64,000 bases of DNA from PALSA-505 sp036502085 (GCA_036502085.1 DASXZD010000020.1:87204-151203); one strand, 5' to 3'; numbered from the stretch's first letter, positions 51,428 through 61,857 are shown. Notes: generated by a model from the sequence alone, not told the origin. Program-made: numbers and translations.

Positions 51428-52521
51428 CCGTGCTCGCCGTCCCCTTCGTCCGCGCCTCGGGCACGCCCTTCGACGTCGGGTACCAGCACGGTGCGGCGCG
51501 CGCCGGCGCGCTTCGCGCGTTCATCGACGACGACCTCTGCCGTATCGGCCGGCTCGCTCCGGCGGCGGTGTCCGCCGAGTCGCTGCGCCCGGCGCTGGCG
51601 GCGTACGGCGCCGCGATCGCGGCCGCCACGCCCCGGCTGAGCGAAGAGATCGACGGGCTCGCCCGCGGTGCCGGCATCTCCCGCGACCTGGCGGTACTGC
51701 TGCAGGTACGGCGGGAGATCATCGGATTCCAGCGGGTGCCGTCGCGCGGCGACTGCACGACCTACGCCAGCCTGTCGGCTGGGCCGGGCGGCGGCCCGGT
51801 GCTGGCCCAGACGGTCGACCTCAACGGCAACCTGGACGACCAGGTCGCGGTGCTGGATATCGGGCTGTCCGGTTCGGCGCGGCGGGCGCTTGTTCTCAGC
51901 TTCGGCGGACTGCTCGGCTATCTCGGCGTGAACAGTGACGGCCTTGCGATCGGGCTGAACCTGGTACTCGGCGGTCAGTGGCGCCCCGGCCTGCCGCCGT
52001 ACCTGGCGATCAGGCACCTGCTCGATAACGCAGGCAGCGTCGCGGAGGCGCTGCAGCTCCTGCGCGGGCTTCCGCTGGCCAGCTCACGCACTCTCATGCT
52101 GTGCGACCCGACCACCATCGCCTGCGCTGAGATCCTCGACAATGAGGTCCGGCTAGTCGGGGCGGCGGAGTCGGCACAGGCGGCGGACTCGGCACAGGCG
52201 GTGCACACCAACCACTTTCTGCACCCCGATTTCACCGGCCACGACGAGCTCAACGTATTCGCCCGCAACTCGTCGCTGCTCCGGCTGAAAGCCTGCGAGG
52301 CCGGGCTGGCCGAGCTGGCTACGTCGGGCGACGGCGCCGACGTGGAAGAGCACTTCGCACTGCTCGCCCGGCCGCCGGTCTGCGTCCCCGACACAGGCGA
52401 CATCCGCCGCGAGCGGACCGTCGCGGCCGTGGTGCTCCGGCCCGGCCGCGGCGAGCTGGCGGTGCGGCCAGGCGACCCGTCCGCCACCAGCACCCTGACC
52501 TTCACGATGGCGGCAGCATGA
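51424..52521 (+). CDS. C45 peptidase/acyltransferase (isopenicillin-N acyltransferase-like)
   Basis: This 365-residue Ntn-hydrolase-type protein resembles acyl-CoA:6-aminopenicillanate acyltransferase. The nucleophile Cys lies in RGDCTTYASL after a proregion of about 110 residues, so autocleavage before Cys is expected. QTVDLNGNLDDQ and LGYLGVNSDGLAIGLN are family core segments. In biosynthetic clusters such enzymes exchange or hydrolyse amide-linked acyl chains. The GTG start overlaps the GNAT stop. Confidence 0.82.
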   Translation: MTVLAVPFVRASGTPFDVGYQHGAARAGALRAFIDDDLCRIGRLAPAAVSAESLRPALAAYGAAIAAATPRLSEEIDGLARGAGISRDLAVLLQVRREIIGFQRVPSRGDCTTYASLSAGPGGGPVLAQTVDLNGNLDDQVAVLDIGLSGSARRALVLSFGGLLGYLGVNSDGLAIGLNLVLGGQWRPGLPPYLAIRHLLDNAGSVAEALQLLRGLPLASSRTLMLCDPTTIACAEILDNEVRLVGAAESAQAADSAQAVHTNHFLHPDFTGHDELNVFARNSSLLRLKACEAGLAELATSGDGADVEEHFALLARPPVCVPDTGDIRRERTVAAVVLRPGRGELAVRPGDPSATSTLTFTMAAA

Positions 52522-53288
52522 ACGCCCCCGCGGACTGGTTCATCAGCGGCGGCAGCACACCGCCGCGGTCAGCCCGGATCTTCTGCTTCCCGCACGCGGG
52601 CGGCAGCCCGCGAGCCTTCCTCGGCTGGCAGGCCGGGCTGGGCGGGGACGCCGAGATCCTCGCGGTCTGCCGCCCCGGCCGCGAGCACCGCGCGGCCGAG
52701 CCTGCGCCGACGATCGAGGAGCTGATCGACGGAGCCACCGCGGCCGTCACCGCGGTCACCGAAGCGGACGGCCGGCCGTTCTACCTGTTCGGGCACAGCC
52801 TGGGCGCGCTGGTCGCTTTCGAGGTGTGCCGCCGGCTTCCCGGATCCGTTGCGCCGCGCCACTTCGTCGCGTCCGGCTGCTCAGCGCCGTCACTGCTGCC
52901 ATCGCCGCGAGTGAAGGCGATCGCGGAACTGGCAGGCCGGGAGTTCGCCGAGGCCATCGGCTTCTTCGACGGCCTGCCCGCCGAGGTTATCGCCGACGAC
53001 GAGATGCGCGAACTGCTGCTGCCCGGCCTGATCGCAGATTTCCGGATGGCGGTGGGATACCGTTACCAGCCGGGTCAGCAGCTCGCGGTGCCCGCCACCC
53101 TCGTGGTCGGACGCGACGACCCGCACGTTAAGGCGGAGCAGGTCGAGCCCTGGACCAGGGAGTTCACCTGGCCGCCCGGCCGTCACTGGGTGGACGGCGG
53201 CCACTTCTACTTCGAGCCGCGGCCCGGTGCGGTCATCGATATCCTCCGCTCCCTGGTCCGGGACGACCAGCACGTCGAACTTATCTAG
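52518..53288 (+). CDS. Type II thioesterase
   Basis: This 256-residue alpha/beta hydrolase has the GrsT-like motifs FCFPHAGGSPRAF, the nucleophile in FGHSLGALVAFE, Asp in VGRDDPHV and the His in GGHFYF. External thioesterases clear misprimed carrier proteins in NRPS/PKS pathways. It ends the plus-strand operon and overlaps the stop of the converging diiron-enzyme gene by 4 bases. Confidence 0.92.
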   Translation: MNAPADWFISGGSTPPRSARIFCFPHAGGSPRAFLGWQAGLGGDAEILAVCRPGREHRAAEPAPTIEELIDGATAAVTAVTEADGRPFYLFGHSLGALVAFEVCRRLPGSVAPRHFVASGCSAPSLLPSPRVKAIAELAGREFAEAIGFFDGLPAEVIADDEMRELLLPGLIADFRMAVGYRYQPGQQLAVPATLVVGRDDPHVKAEQVEPWTREFTWPPGRHWVDGGHFYFEPRPGAVIDILRSLVRDDQHVELI

Positions 53289-55486
53289 ATAAAAACGTCG
53301 GCTGGCATTTCCCGCTCCGCGATCTTCCTGAGCAGCGCATGCTCAACGAAGTACGCGAGCGAAGCATAGCCGCGCCACACCCGGCGCCACTCACGCTGCA
53401 CCGCGGCATCGCCGAACGTCCGGCGCACCTCATCGAGGTAGGACACGATGATGTCGGCCGCCTGCCTGCTATGGCCGGCCGACATGTTGTCGATCGTCAG
53501 GTGCGCCTGCTCGTAGCAGTCATCGAATCCGTAGTGGCGGAGCTTCTGGATTTCGTGCAGGCGCAGCTCGCCGAGGCCGAACATCTCAATCGCCAGGTTG
53601 TAGCCGAGAATCTCGTTGTAGAACGTGTCGGGGAACAGCGCCATGCACAACTGGTGCAGCGAGAATCCGTAGAGCTCGTCGGGCAGGTCGTCCTGGTCCA
53701 TGAATGCGGCTTCGCGGATGTGCGGCATCCTGATATTCATGCTGCGCAATGCGCGATGGATAAGCATGATGTGATTCTTGCGCAGGTCGCCGTAGCCCAT
53801 CTCGTCCGCGTAGATGGAGAACAGCGCGGCGTCGTACTGCCGATCGCACCGGCCCAGGTTCGCGACCCGGTGAATCCAGGCGGCGTCAATCAGCGCGCCG
53901 AGGGCATACGTGGCCTGGAGAAACACGACCTCATCCCGGTCGGGTATCTCCGTCAGCGGCTGGTACGGCTTGACCAGCTTTTCCTGGTAGACACGTTCGC
54001 ATCGCTGGTAAAGGGTGTCGGCGCTGTAGTCGAAATAGCTCGCGTCCGTGTACCTACCGCCGGCTCCGTGGATGAACAGGAGCTCCGCGTCGGTGAGCAG
54101 CTTTGCCGCGCGGCCGGCGGCGATCGGCAGCGTGCTGGCGTAGTTCTCGATGTTGATCAGGCGGTACAGCAATTCGCGGTCATCGGGTGTTCCGGCGTCC
54201 GCGATGACCACGTCCGCCGGCGCGCTCGCGGCCATGGCGGCGGTCCAGGCCACGGCCTGGGGGTCGCCGGCCGTCTCGGCGGTGATCTTGATCTCGGGTC
54301 GCTGGCCGGCCTGAACCGACTCGGTCCAGGCCTGGAAGACGGCCGCCTCACGCCCGTCGAAGATGCCGAACATCGGCCCGCCGAACTTCATCGCCCGGAC
54401 GAACGCCGACAGCCCGTCACTGGACCGCCGGAGCTGCCCGGCCTCACGGAACTCCCGCAGGAACTCGGCGAGATCCAGGTCGGGGTCGGTGAACGTGTCG
54501 GCGAGCAGGCGGCCGCCGACCCGCACGTCGCGGTGATGGGATCCGGCGAACGGGGCGTGCCTGGCCACGATCGCGGCTACCTGCGACTCCAGCGAGAGCC
54601 CCTGGTGCCAGGCGGCCAGCTCGGCCAGCATCGCGACATGTTCGTCTTCCAGGGTGAGCACGAGCCTGATACCCGCGTGCAGGCGACGGCGCTCGGCCGG
54701 GCCGGCCAGCTCCAGGTAAGCCGTCAGCACTTCCCGCAGTGCGGGCTCGGGCAGCATCGGCGGCAGGCCGGACAGCAAGTCGTCGACGCCCAGAGCGTGA
54801 AAGGCGTAGTGCACCCCGACGAGTTCCGGCAGGAAGTTGGCGGGAAGCCGGGAGAGCGCCAGGTAGAAGCAGCCGTGCAGGGCGGTCAGCGGCCGGGTGC
54901 CGGCCCGGGCCAGGAAGTCGGCGGCACCGATCTGCGGCAGGTAGACGCCGGCCTCCTCCAGCCGGCGGCGCCGCAGGCAGTGCAGGGAGCGCCGGGGGTT
55001 GCCCTCGCCGCGCAGCGTGAAGTGATGCGCGAAGAGGCGGTTCACGATGACCGAGGGCTGCGTGGCCGGCTGTGACAGGACGTCGAGCCAGCAGCCGCCG
55101 AGCAGGCCGAGCGCTGCCCGCTGCCGGACCACGACGTCGCGAGCGCCCGGCTCGATCCCTGACAGGGTTCCGATCGTGGCGGCCAGGCGGCCGCGGGCCT
55201 GGCTCACCCGATCAGCGATCTCGCCGGCGCCGGCGTCATCCGGTAGTCCGGCAGCGACTTGGAGGTCGGTGCCGCCCCCCAGGAAGGCGTCGAGAATCCG
55301 GCGCGCGACGAGCAGCGCCGCCTCCGACTCCTGGTCGCGGAGCAGGCGATGGAACAGCAGGTCAGGCTGCTGGCCGATGATCGCGTCGGCCTCGTCGCAT
55401 GCCTGGCGGCTGAACTCGAACCCGCGCCGGGGGAGCGCCGCGATCGTGTCGGGTGGCTCGAACGCGATCACCGGTGCCGCGGTCAT
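53285..55486 (-). CDS. Heme-oxygenase-like diiron enzyme (iron-containing redox enzyme family)
   Basis: The protein is 733 residues. The C-terminal ~300 residues fit the heme-oxygenase-like diiron oxidase/oxygenase fold: metal-ligand candidates lie in YADEMGYGDLRKNH, NEILGYNLAIEMFGLGEL and CYEQAHLTIDNMSAGHS. Relatives perform N-oxygenation, desaturation or C-C cleavage on amino- or fatty-acid substrates. The N-terminal ~430 residues are helical and less recognisable (a possible second copy of the fold, FYLALSRLPANFLPELVGVH). GAAAGGGG precedes the ATG. It is the last gene of the minus-strand operon. Confidence 0.75.
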   Translation of the reverse strand: MTAAPVIAFEPPDTIAALPRRGFEFSRQACDEADAIIGQQPDLLFHRLLRDQESEAALLVARRILDAFLGGGTDLQVAAGLPDDAGAGEIADRVSQARGRLAATIGTLSGIEPGARDVVVRQRAALGLLGGCWLDVLSQPATQPSVIVNRLFAHHFTLRGEGNPRRSLHCLRRRRLEEAGVYLPQIGAADFLARAGTRPLTALHGCFYLALSRLPANFLPELVGVHYAFHALGVDDLLSGLPPMLPEPALREVLTAYLELAGPAERRRLHAGIRLVLTLEDEHVAMLAELAAWHQGLSLESQVAAIVARHAPFAGSHHRDVRVGGRLLADTFTDPDLDLAEFLREFREAGQLRRSSDGLSAFVRAMKFGGPMFGIFDGREAAVFQAWTESVQAGQRPEIKITAETAGDPQAVAWTAAMAASAPADVVIADAGTPDDRELLYRLINIENYASTLPIAAGRAAKLLTDAELLFIHGAGGRYTDASYFDYSADTLYQRCERVYQEKLVKPYQPLTEIPDRDEVVFLQATYALGALIDAAWIHRVANLGRCDRQYDAALFSIYADEMGYGDLRKNHIMLIHRALRSMNIRMPHIREAAFMDQDDLPDELYGFSLHQLCMALFPDTFYNEILGYNLAIEMFGLGELRLHEIQKLRHYGFDDCYEQAHLTIDNMSAGHSRQAADIIVSYLDEVRRTFGDAAVQREWRRVWRGYASLAYFVEHALLRKIAEREMPADVFI

Positions 55487-55503
55487 GACAAACCCCTTTC
55501 TTC

Positions 55504-56424
55504 CTAACGGAGCCTCCTGAGCAGCGCCCCGATCCTTGATCCGGGCACACTGCTGGCCAGCAGGCAGTAGCCGCCCTCCTGGACGTGCCCGAGCGCGGCG
55601 CGGTCAACAAGGTTGATCAGCGGGTCCGCGGCGAAGCAGTGGCCGATCCGCGCGATGTTGCCGGTGTAGAGCTGCTGCGCCGTGAAGCCGGCCTGCAGCT
55701 CCTTCATGACGACCAGCGGCGTGAACAGGTTCGCGTGCAGGAGGCAGTCCAGGTCGCCCGGTTTCAGCCCGTGCGCCCCCAGCAGCTGGTCGTTGACCTC
55801 CCGCGCCAGGTCCGAGCTGATCTGCGCGGTCCCGTCCAGGGTGGCGGTCTGCTGGGCGGTCGCGCAGCCCAGCAGCTCGTACTCGCCGTCCCCTTGGTCG
55901 GCGGCGACGACGCAGCTCGCCGCGCCGTCGCTGTAGAGGGCGAACTGCGACATCCGGTCCGCCCCGGCGGCCAGCTTGTCGGTCGTGATGACCAGAACCC
56001 GGCGGTACCGGCCGCCGGCCACGAACGCATGCGCGACGTCAAGGCCCGCCAGCAGGTTCACGCAGCGGTTCAGGTTCTGCCCGTAGAACGGGATGTCCGG
56101 CAGGCCGATCCCGGTCAGCACGTTCGCCGCGAACCGGCCGTGTCCCTCGGCCGGGCCGGGGATCCGGGTGCAGCACAGCAGCAGGGCGTCGATCCCGGCC
56201 GCATCGATGCCGGCCGCGGCGAGCGTGGCCAGGCCGGTGTCGACGGCTAGTTCCTCCAGCTCCCGTCCGGTTGTGCGGACGGTGCCCCAGCCCCAGAGCG
56301 CGGGACTGCGCGCGAGGCAGAACCGGTCAGCGAGTTCTGCCAGGTTGCCGATGGCCGTATGGTCCAGCTCCCGTTCGCCGAGCGCGTAGCCTGGGCCGCG
56401 CAGGAAGACCGCGCCGCTAGTCAT
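55504..56424 (-). CDS. KAS III-like acyl synthase
   Basis: This 306-residue thiolase-fold protein is like FabH/CerJ. Cys in NLNRCVNLLAGLD fits the nucleophile. LLHANLFTPLVV supplies a His followed by Asn, and NIARIGHCFAADP corresponds to the usual Asn region. The FabH GGG arch is not evident, so it may be an acyltransferase or a condensing enzyme with altered chemistry. Its ATG lies within the end of the NRPS gene, showing coupling. It could use the stand-alone carrier protein of the facing operon. Confidence 0.8.
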   Translation of the reverse strand: MTSGAVFLRGPGYALGERELDHTAIGNLAELADRFCLARSPALWGWGTVRTTGRELEELAVDTGLATLAAAGIDAAGIDALLLCCTRIPGPAEGHGRFAANVLTGIGLPDIPFYGQNLNRCVNLLAGLDVAHAFVAGGRYRRVLVITTDKLAAGADRMSQFALYSDGAASCVVAADQGDGEYELLGCATAQQTATLDGTAQISSDLAREVNDQLLGAHGLKPGDLDCLLHANLFTPLVVMKELQAGFTAQQLYTGNIARIGHCFAADPLINLVDRAALGHVQEGGYCLLASSVPGSRIGALLRRLR

Positions 56425-59400
56425 GCGTGCCGCCTGTCTCGATGCCCTGATGCCAGCTGAGGATGTACGCGCCGATGTCGGTGACCAGCGGGGCGTGCAG
56501 GAACGCGTAATGGTCGCTGTTCATGCGCATGGTTGCCGTGGGGCCGCTGAGCACCTGGGGCCAGCGCGTCCTGGCCGGCGCGTTGGGCGAGCCGTCTGCG
56601 CTGACGATCAGGGTGCGGGCCGAGATGGCGGGACCCGCGGGCTGGTACCCAGCCAGCATGCGGGCGTGTGCCCGAAAGACACCGAACCGCGCCTCGATCT
56701 CATCCCGGCCGGTCCGGTCGTCCCCGCCGGTACCGTCGGCGAGGCGCTCCGCGAGCCAGGCGAGCTGCTCGGAGGCCGTTGACGCGGCGGGGCCGGGCAG
56801 GCGGTCGGTGTCCAAGCCCAGGCTGCGCGCCGCGTCGGCCACGAACTGCCCGGCGAGCTGCTCCGCCGTGGCCGCCCCGGTGGCCGGTTTCGCGAACGGC
56901 GCGTCGAGGAGGACGAGCAGGGATACGTCGGCACCCGCCTGCTCCAGCCGCCGGGCGATCTCGAACGCCACGACGCCGCCCATCGACCAGCCGCCCAGCC
57001 GGTACGGGCCGTCCGGCCAGGCCGTCCGGATCCGTGCGGCGTAATCATCGGCCAGATCGCCGAGCGAGGGCGCCGTGGCGCTCGCGTCGGTAAGTCCGGG
57101 CGCCTGCAGGCCGTAGACCCGGAACGCGCCGGCCAGCTCGCCGGCCAGCGGGAGGTAGCCGAACACCGTGCCGCCGACCGGGTGGATCAGGAACAGCGGC
57201 AGCTGGCCGGGGCCTTCGCTGAGCTCGATCAGCGGGCCGGAGCCGGCCGGGGCTGCCGTTCCGCTCCTGATGGCGTCGATGCTGGCGGCCAGCTGCCGGG
57301 GCGTGGGGTGCACGAAGATGGCGGTGACACCGACATCGACGCCGGTCTTGCGGTTGATCAGGTCGATCAGCCGCATGACCTGCAGGGAGCTGCCGCCGAG
57401 GTCGAAGAAGCTGTCGGTGGCGCCGATCTGCCTGGCGCCGAGCACGGACGTGTAGAGATCGACAAGGACGGACTCGGTGACCGTACCGGGCGCAACCTGC
57501 CCGGCGGCGGGGACCAGGCCCGGGGCCGGCAGCGCGAAGCGGTCGATCTTGCCGCTGGTGTTGAGCGGGAACGCATCGACGGTGATCAGGTGCGCGGGGA
57601 TCATGTAGCCCGGCAGGGTGCGGGCAAGGTGTGCCCGCAGGTCGGCCGGGCTGGTCACGGCGCCGGGCCGCGGGCGCAGGTAGGCGGCGAGCTGCCGGCC
57701 CCCGGCCTGGCCGGTCACCACGGCGGCGGCCTGGGCGACGTCAGGGTGGGCGGCCAGCGCGGCCTCGATCTCGCCCAGCTCGATCCGCAGCCCGCCGATC
57801 TTCACCTGATGGTCGGCCCGGCCGACGAAGACGATGCTGCCATCGGCCCGGCGGAAGGCCAGGTCACCGCTCTTGTACAGCCTCCGGCCGGGGGTGAAAG
57901 GGTCGGGGATGAACCGCTGCCGGGTCAGCTCGGGCCGGCCGAGGTAGCCGCGCGCCACGCCGGCCCCGCCGATGTGCAGTTCGCCGGTGACCCCGGGCGG
58001 CACCGGGTTCAGGTGCGCGTCCAGCACGTACGCCTGGCAGTTCGGCGGCGGCCTGCCGATCGGCGGCGGCAGCGGCGTGCTGGCGTCCAGCTCTGCGAAG
58101 GCTGCGGTGACCGCCGTCTCGGTCGGGCCGTAGCCGTTGGCGAACCGCAGCCCGGGGCGGATCCAGCGGCGCGCCAGCTCAGACGGTAATTCCTCGCCGC
58201 ACGCCTCAACGACACGCAGGTCAGGGAACTGCTCATCGCCGAGGAGGGTGAGCACCGACGGGGTCAGGACGGCGAACGTCACGCCGGTCTCGCGCATCAG
58301 CGCGGCCAGCCGCGGCGGGGAGTGCAGCGTCTCCGGCGCGGCCAGCACCACCCGGCCGCCGCCCAGCAGCGGCATGAACATTTCCTGCACGGACGCGTCG
58401 AAGCTCAGCGAGGAGAACTGCAGCACCGCATCTGACGGGCCGACAGACCAGTGCCCGATCATGCCGTACACGAAGTTGACCGCCTGCCGGTGCTCGATCA
58501 CGACGCCTTTAGGCCGGCCGGTCGAACCCGACGTGTAGATCACGTAGGCAACGTTCGCCAGCCCGACCGTGATGTCCGCCAGGTTGGCGGGGTCCAGTTC
58601 GCTGATCGTCGGCCAGTCAGCGTCGAGCGACACCGTCGCCGCAGCGGTCTGCGGCAGTCTCGCCAGGGTCGAGTCATCGGCCAGCACTACCGCCATCGCG
58701 GCGTCCGCCATCATGAACGACAGCCGCTCGGCCGGCAGCGCCGGGTCCAGCGGCACGTAGCCGCCGCCGGCTTTCCAGATTCCCAGCAGCGCAGCGAGCC
58801 TGCGCGGTGAGGTGTCCATGCACACTCCCACGAGCGCCTCGGGTCCTACCCCGAGGCCGCGCAGTCGCCGGGCGATCTGGTTCGCCTGCCGGTTCAGCTC
58901 CGCATACGAGACCCGCGCGCCGCCGAACTCCGCCGCCGTCCCCTCCGGGGTGCGGGTCACCTGCGCTTCGAAACCCTGATGCATGCAGCACGCGGGGAAC
59001 ACTGCCGATGTGTCGTTCCACTCCGCCATCTCACGCCGCCACTCGCGGACGGTCAGCACCGGCAGCTGTGACAACCGCGCCGACGGATCGGCCACCACCC
59101 CCGCCAGCAGCACCTCGAAGTGCCCGAGCAGCCGCCGGATCGTCGCCGAATCGAACAGCCCGGTCTTGTACGAGCACTCGAGCCACAAGCCGCCGGGCCG
59201 TGCCTCGGCGAGGAAATCCAGGTCGAACTTGGCCGCGTTGATGCCGACGATCAAGTCGGTGATGAGAAACTCAACGTCCGCGCCGCGGACGGGGATGCTC
59301 TCCCGCTCGGCGTAGGTCAGCGCGATCTGGAAGACCGGACCGCGGCTGGGATCCCGCTGCACCCTGAGGGTCTCCACCAGCTTGCCGAACGGCAGGTCCT

Positions 59401-60487
59401 GGTGCGCGTACGCGCCGATGATCGTCTTCTTCACCCGGTCGAGCAGCTCGGTGAATGACGGATCCCCGGACGTGTCGGCGCGGATCGGCAGCATGTTGAC
59501 CAGGAAGCCGATCAGCGGCACTAGCTCGGGCCTGGTCCGGCTGGCGCTGGCGGTACCGACGACGAGATCGCTCTGCCCGGTATAGCGGTGCAGCAGGGTC
59601 ATCAGTCCGGCCATGAGCGTGACGAACAGCGTGGTCCCCTCCCGGCTGCTCAGCTCCCGCAGCCCGGCCAGCAGGCCCGGGCTCGTCATGTGCTCGGCCA
59701 GCCCGCCGTCGAAGTCTTCCAGGACGGGACGCGGCCGGTCCGCGGGGAACTGCACCGTCTCGAACCCCGCCATCGCCCGCCGCCAGTAATCCTCAAGCTG
59801 CTCCAGCACCTCGCCCTGAAGCCGGCCGCGTTCCCACAGCGCGTAGTCCGCGAACTGCACCGGCAGCTCCGCCAGTCCCGGCGGTTTCCCCGTGACCTCG
59901 GCGTCGTATAGCGCGGCCAGTTCCCGCACCGTCACCCGGGCGGACCAGCCGTCGAACACGGCGTGGTGGACCACCACCAGCAGCACATGCTCGTCGGGGG
60001 CCACCCGCAGCAGCCAGGTCCGCAGCAGCGGCTGGTCGGCGAGACTGAACGGCCGCAGCGATTCGGTGCCGATGAACTCCCGCAGCCGGGCCTCCCGCTG
60101 GCCGTGCGCTACCCCGGAGAGATCCGCCATCTCAAGGACCGACGGCTTGGGCGGGTCGATCACCTGCGCGGGCTGGCCGTCTGGGCCGGCTGCCAGCCGG
60201 GTGCGCAGTGCCTCATGCCGCGCCACCAGCTGGTCGACCGCCCGGCCCAGCGCTCCGGCATCCAGTAAGCCGGTCAGGCTCACCGCGAGCGGGATGTTAT
60301 AGGTCGCCCGCCCTGGCGCGAGCCGGTCGATGAACCACAGCTGCTCCTGCGCGCAGGACAGCGGCAGGCCGGCCTGCCCGGCCGGACGCCGCGAAATTTC
60401 GCTCGCGCCGTTCGCATGGCCAGGACTAGTCTTCCGGCCGCGACGCAACTGCAGGGCCAGCGCCGCCCGCTGAGAGTCTGACAACAT
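56417..60487 (-). CDS. NRPS module C-A-PCP-TE
   Basis: This is a 1,356-residue single-module synthetase. Condensation domain ~40-470 has HHAVFDGWS. Adenylation domain ~495-1010 has YTSGSTGRPKGV, FDASVQEMFMPL, NGYGPTE and YKSGDLAFRR. The carrier has DSFFDLGGSSLQVMRL. The thioesterase (~1110-1356) has GGWSMGGVVAFE. By eye the specificity residues read D-A-Q-V-E-C-G-V-T-K, which I cannot assign. The ATG at 60487 follows GGAGGAGG; the frame stays open upstream to 61741, but that part is antisense-like. The A-PCP-TE part is closely similar to the upstream NRPS. Confidence 0.92.
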   Translation of the reverse strand: MLSDSQRAALALQLRRGRKTSPGHANGASEISRRPAGQAGLPLSCAQEQLWFIDRLAPGRATYNIPLAVSLTGLLDAGALGRAVDQLVARHEALRTRLAAGPDGQPAQVIDPPKPSVLEMADLSGVAHGQREARLREFIGTESLRPFSLADQPLLRTWLLRVAPDEHVLLVVVHHAVFDGWSARVTVRELAALYDAEVTGKPPGLAELPVQFADYALWERGRLQGEVLEQLEDYWRRAMAGFETVQFPADRPRPVLEDFDGGLAEHMTSPGLLAGLRELSSREGTTLFVTLMAGLMTLLHRYTGQSDLVVGTASASRTRPELVPLIGFLVNMLPIRADTSGDPSFTELLDRVKKTIIGAYAHQDLPFGKLVETLRVQRDPSRGPVFQIALTYAERESIPVRGADVEFLITDLIVGINAAKFDLDFLAEARPGGLWLECSYKTGLFDSATIRRLLGHFEVLLAGVVADPSARLSQLPVLTVREWRREMAEWNDTSAVFPACCMHQGFEAQVTRTPEGTAAEFGGARVSYAELNRQANQIARRLRGLGVGPEALVGVCMDTSPRRLAALLGIWKAGGGYVPLDPALPAERLSFMMADAAMAVVLADDSTLARLPQTAAATVSLDADWPTISELDPANLADITVGLANVAYVIYTSGSTGRPKGVVIEHRQAVNFVYGMIGHWSVGPSDAVLQFSSLSFDASVQEMFMPLLGGGRVVLAAPETLHSPPRLAALMRETGVTFAVLTPSVLTLLGDEQFPDLRVVEACGEELPSELARRWIRPGLRFANGYGPTETAVTAAFAELDASTPLPPPIGRPPPNCQAYVLDAHLNPVPPGVTGELHIGGAGVARGYLGRPELTRQRFIPDPFTPGRRLYKSGDLAFRRADGSIVFVGRADHQVKIGGLRIELGEIEAALAAHPDVAQAAAVVTGQAGGRQLAAYLRPRPGAVTSPADLRAHLARTLPGYMIPAHLITVDAFPLNTSGKIDRFALPAPGLVPAAGQVAPGTVTESVLVDLYTSVLGARQIGATDSFFDLGGSSLQVMRLIDLINRKTGVDVGVTAIFVHPTPRQLAASIDAIRSGTAAPAGSGPLIELSEGPGQLPLFLIHPVGGTVFGYLPLAGELAGAFRVYGLQAPGLTDASATAPSLGDLADDYAARIRTAWPDGPYRLGGWSMGGVVAFEIARRLEQAGADVSLLVLLDAPFAKPATGAATAEQLAGQFVADAARSLGLDTDRLPGPAASTASEQLAWLAERLADGTGGDDRTGRDEIEARFGVFRAHARMLAGYQPAGPAISARTLIVSADGSPNAPARTRWPQVLSGPTATMRMNSDHYAFLHAPLVTDIGAYILSWHQGIETGGTHD

Positions 60488-60489
60488 GG

Positions 60490-61857
60490 CTACTCCTCCT
60501 CCGCGACCGAAAGGGAAAGTGCCGCCGCCGAGGGCGAATCTGACGACGGTCCCGAGGGCATCTCGCTGAGCCTGAACACCGGTGAGAAGAAGATCCAGAG
60601 CAGCGGAGACGTCAGCGCGATGACCGATAGCACCAGCGCGGATCGCAGCCCGACGGCGCTGCCGAGCAGTCCGCCGGCCATCGCTCCGGCCGGCAGCGCC
60701 CCGAACAGCAGCATGCGGTAGGTCGCGTTCATCCGGGCCAGCAGTCGCATGGGCGTCAGGACCTGCCGAAGCGTGATCGTGTTCACGTTCCAGATCGCGA
60801 TGCCGCAGCCGTGGCCAAGCCACCCCGCGATGAGGAACGCCATCGCGGCCGCGCTGCCGTCGCGCGGGATAAGCAGCAGGAGCGGCGAGGCGGATACGCC
60901 GAGAATGCTGACGGCCAGCGTACGCCCGAGCCCGAGAGCCCGCTTGACCCGCGCGGCGCCCAGCGCTCCCAGCAGCGCGCCGGCCTGCAGCGCGCCGATG
61001 GCGATGCCCAGCCTGACCGGGCTCAGGTGCAGAACCCTGATCGCGTACACGGTGAACACCGTGGACACTGCGCCGAAGCCCACGTTGAGTGCCGCGGACT
61101 GCGCGAGCAGCACCCGCAGCAGCCTGCTGCCGTAGACCGCGTGGAACCCTTCGGCGATCGAGAGCCTGATGGAGGGGCGCTGCCCGGCCTGCTCCGGCTC
61201 CGGTTCCGGCTTCGCGATCCAGAGCAGTCCGGCCACCGAGAACAGGTACGACACCGCGTCCACCGACAGCGTGATCGGCGCGGTGATCAGGCCGATCAGC
61301 AAGCCCGCGAGTCCGGGACCGGTGATGCCCGCGAACGCGCCACTGGCCAGCAGCTTGCTGTTGCTTTCGGTCAGGTGCCGCCGCTGCACCAGGAACGGCA
61401 CGTAGGACAGCGCCCCGACGTCGAAGGCCACGGTCAGCGTGCCGACTCCGATGGCCACCGCGTAGAGCAGGCCCATGGACAGCTGGCCGGCCGCCGACGC
61501 GAGCGGCACCAGGCCGGTCAGGATCGCGCTGCCCAGCGAGCAGGCGATGAGTACCGGCCTGCGCCGCCTGCGGTCGAGCATGACGCCCGCCAGCAGCGCG
61601 ACGACGATGACCGGCACGAAGCGCAGCGCGTTGAGCACCCCGACCTGGAATACCGAGGCCTTGAGGGTGAGGATCGCCACCAGGGGCAGCGCGAACTGGG
61701 TGACCTGCGTGCCGATCTGCGACACCGTCTCGCCCAGCCACAGCTTGAGGAAATCCCGGTTAGCGAAGATGCCGTCGCCGGAGGCGGGCTGGTCAGGCGC
61801 CACGGCCGGGCGCCTCTTCGCTGCCGCTGTGCCACTTGAGGATCCGCCTGCCGACAT
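60490..61857 (-). CDS. MFS transporter of the NRPS cluster
   Basis: This ~455-residue major facilitator of the MFS_3 type has about 12 helices (FLKLWLGETVSQIGTQVTQF at helix 1; the loop LLAGVMLDRRRRRPVLIA). The frame starts inside the end of the upstream NRPS gene; ATG 61857 or, more economically, GTG 61803 are possible starts. It is followed after 2 bp by the next NRPS gene. It probably exports the cluster product and gives self-protection. Confidence 0.88.
   Translation of the reverse strand: MSAGGSSSGTAAAKRRPAVAPDQPASGDGIFANRDFLKLWLGETVSQIGTQVTQFALPLVAILTLKASVFQVGVLNALRFVPVIVVALLAGVMLDRRRRRPVLIACSLGSAILTGLVPLASAAGQLSMGLLYAVAIGVGTLTVAFDVGALSYVPFLVQRRHLTESNSKLLASGAFAGITGPGLAGLLIGLITAPITLSVDAVSYLFSVAGLLWIAKPEPEPEQAGQRPSIRLSIAEGFHAVYGSRLLRVLLAQSAALNVGFGAVSTVFTVYAIRVLHLSPVRLGIAIGALQAGALLGALGAARVKRALGLGRTLAVSILGVSASPLLLLIPRDGSAAAMAFLIAGWLGHGCGIAIWNVNTITLRQVLTPMRLLARMNATYRMLLFGALPAGAMAGGLLGSAVGLRSALVLSVIALTSPLLWIFFSPVFRLSEMPSGPSSDSPSAAALSLSVAEEE

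Noticed and set aside
60488..61741. 418-codon upstream extension of the NRPS frame
   Set aside because: It is out of frame with the MFS gene on the same strand, shows no NRPS motif, and the ATG at 60487 has a strong ribosome site.
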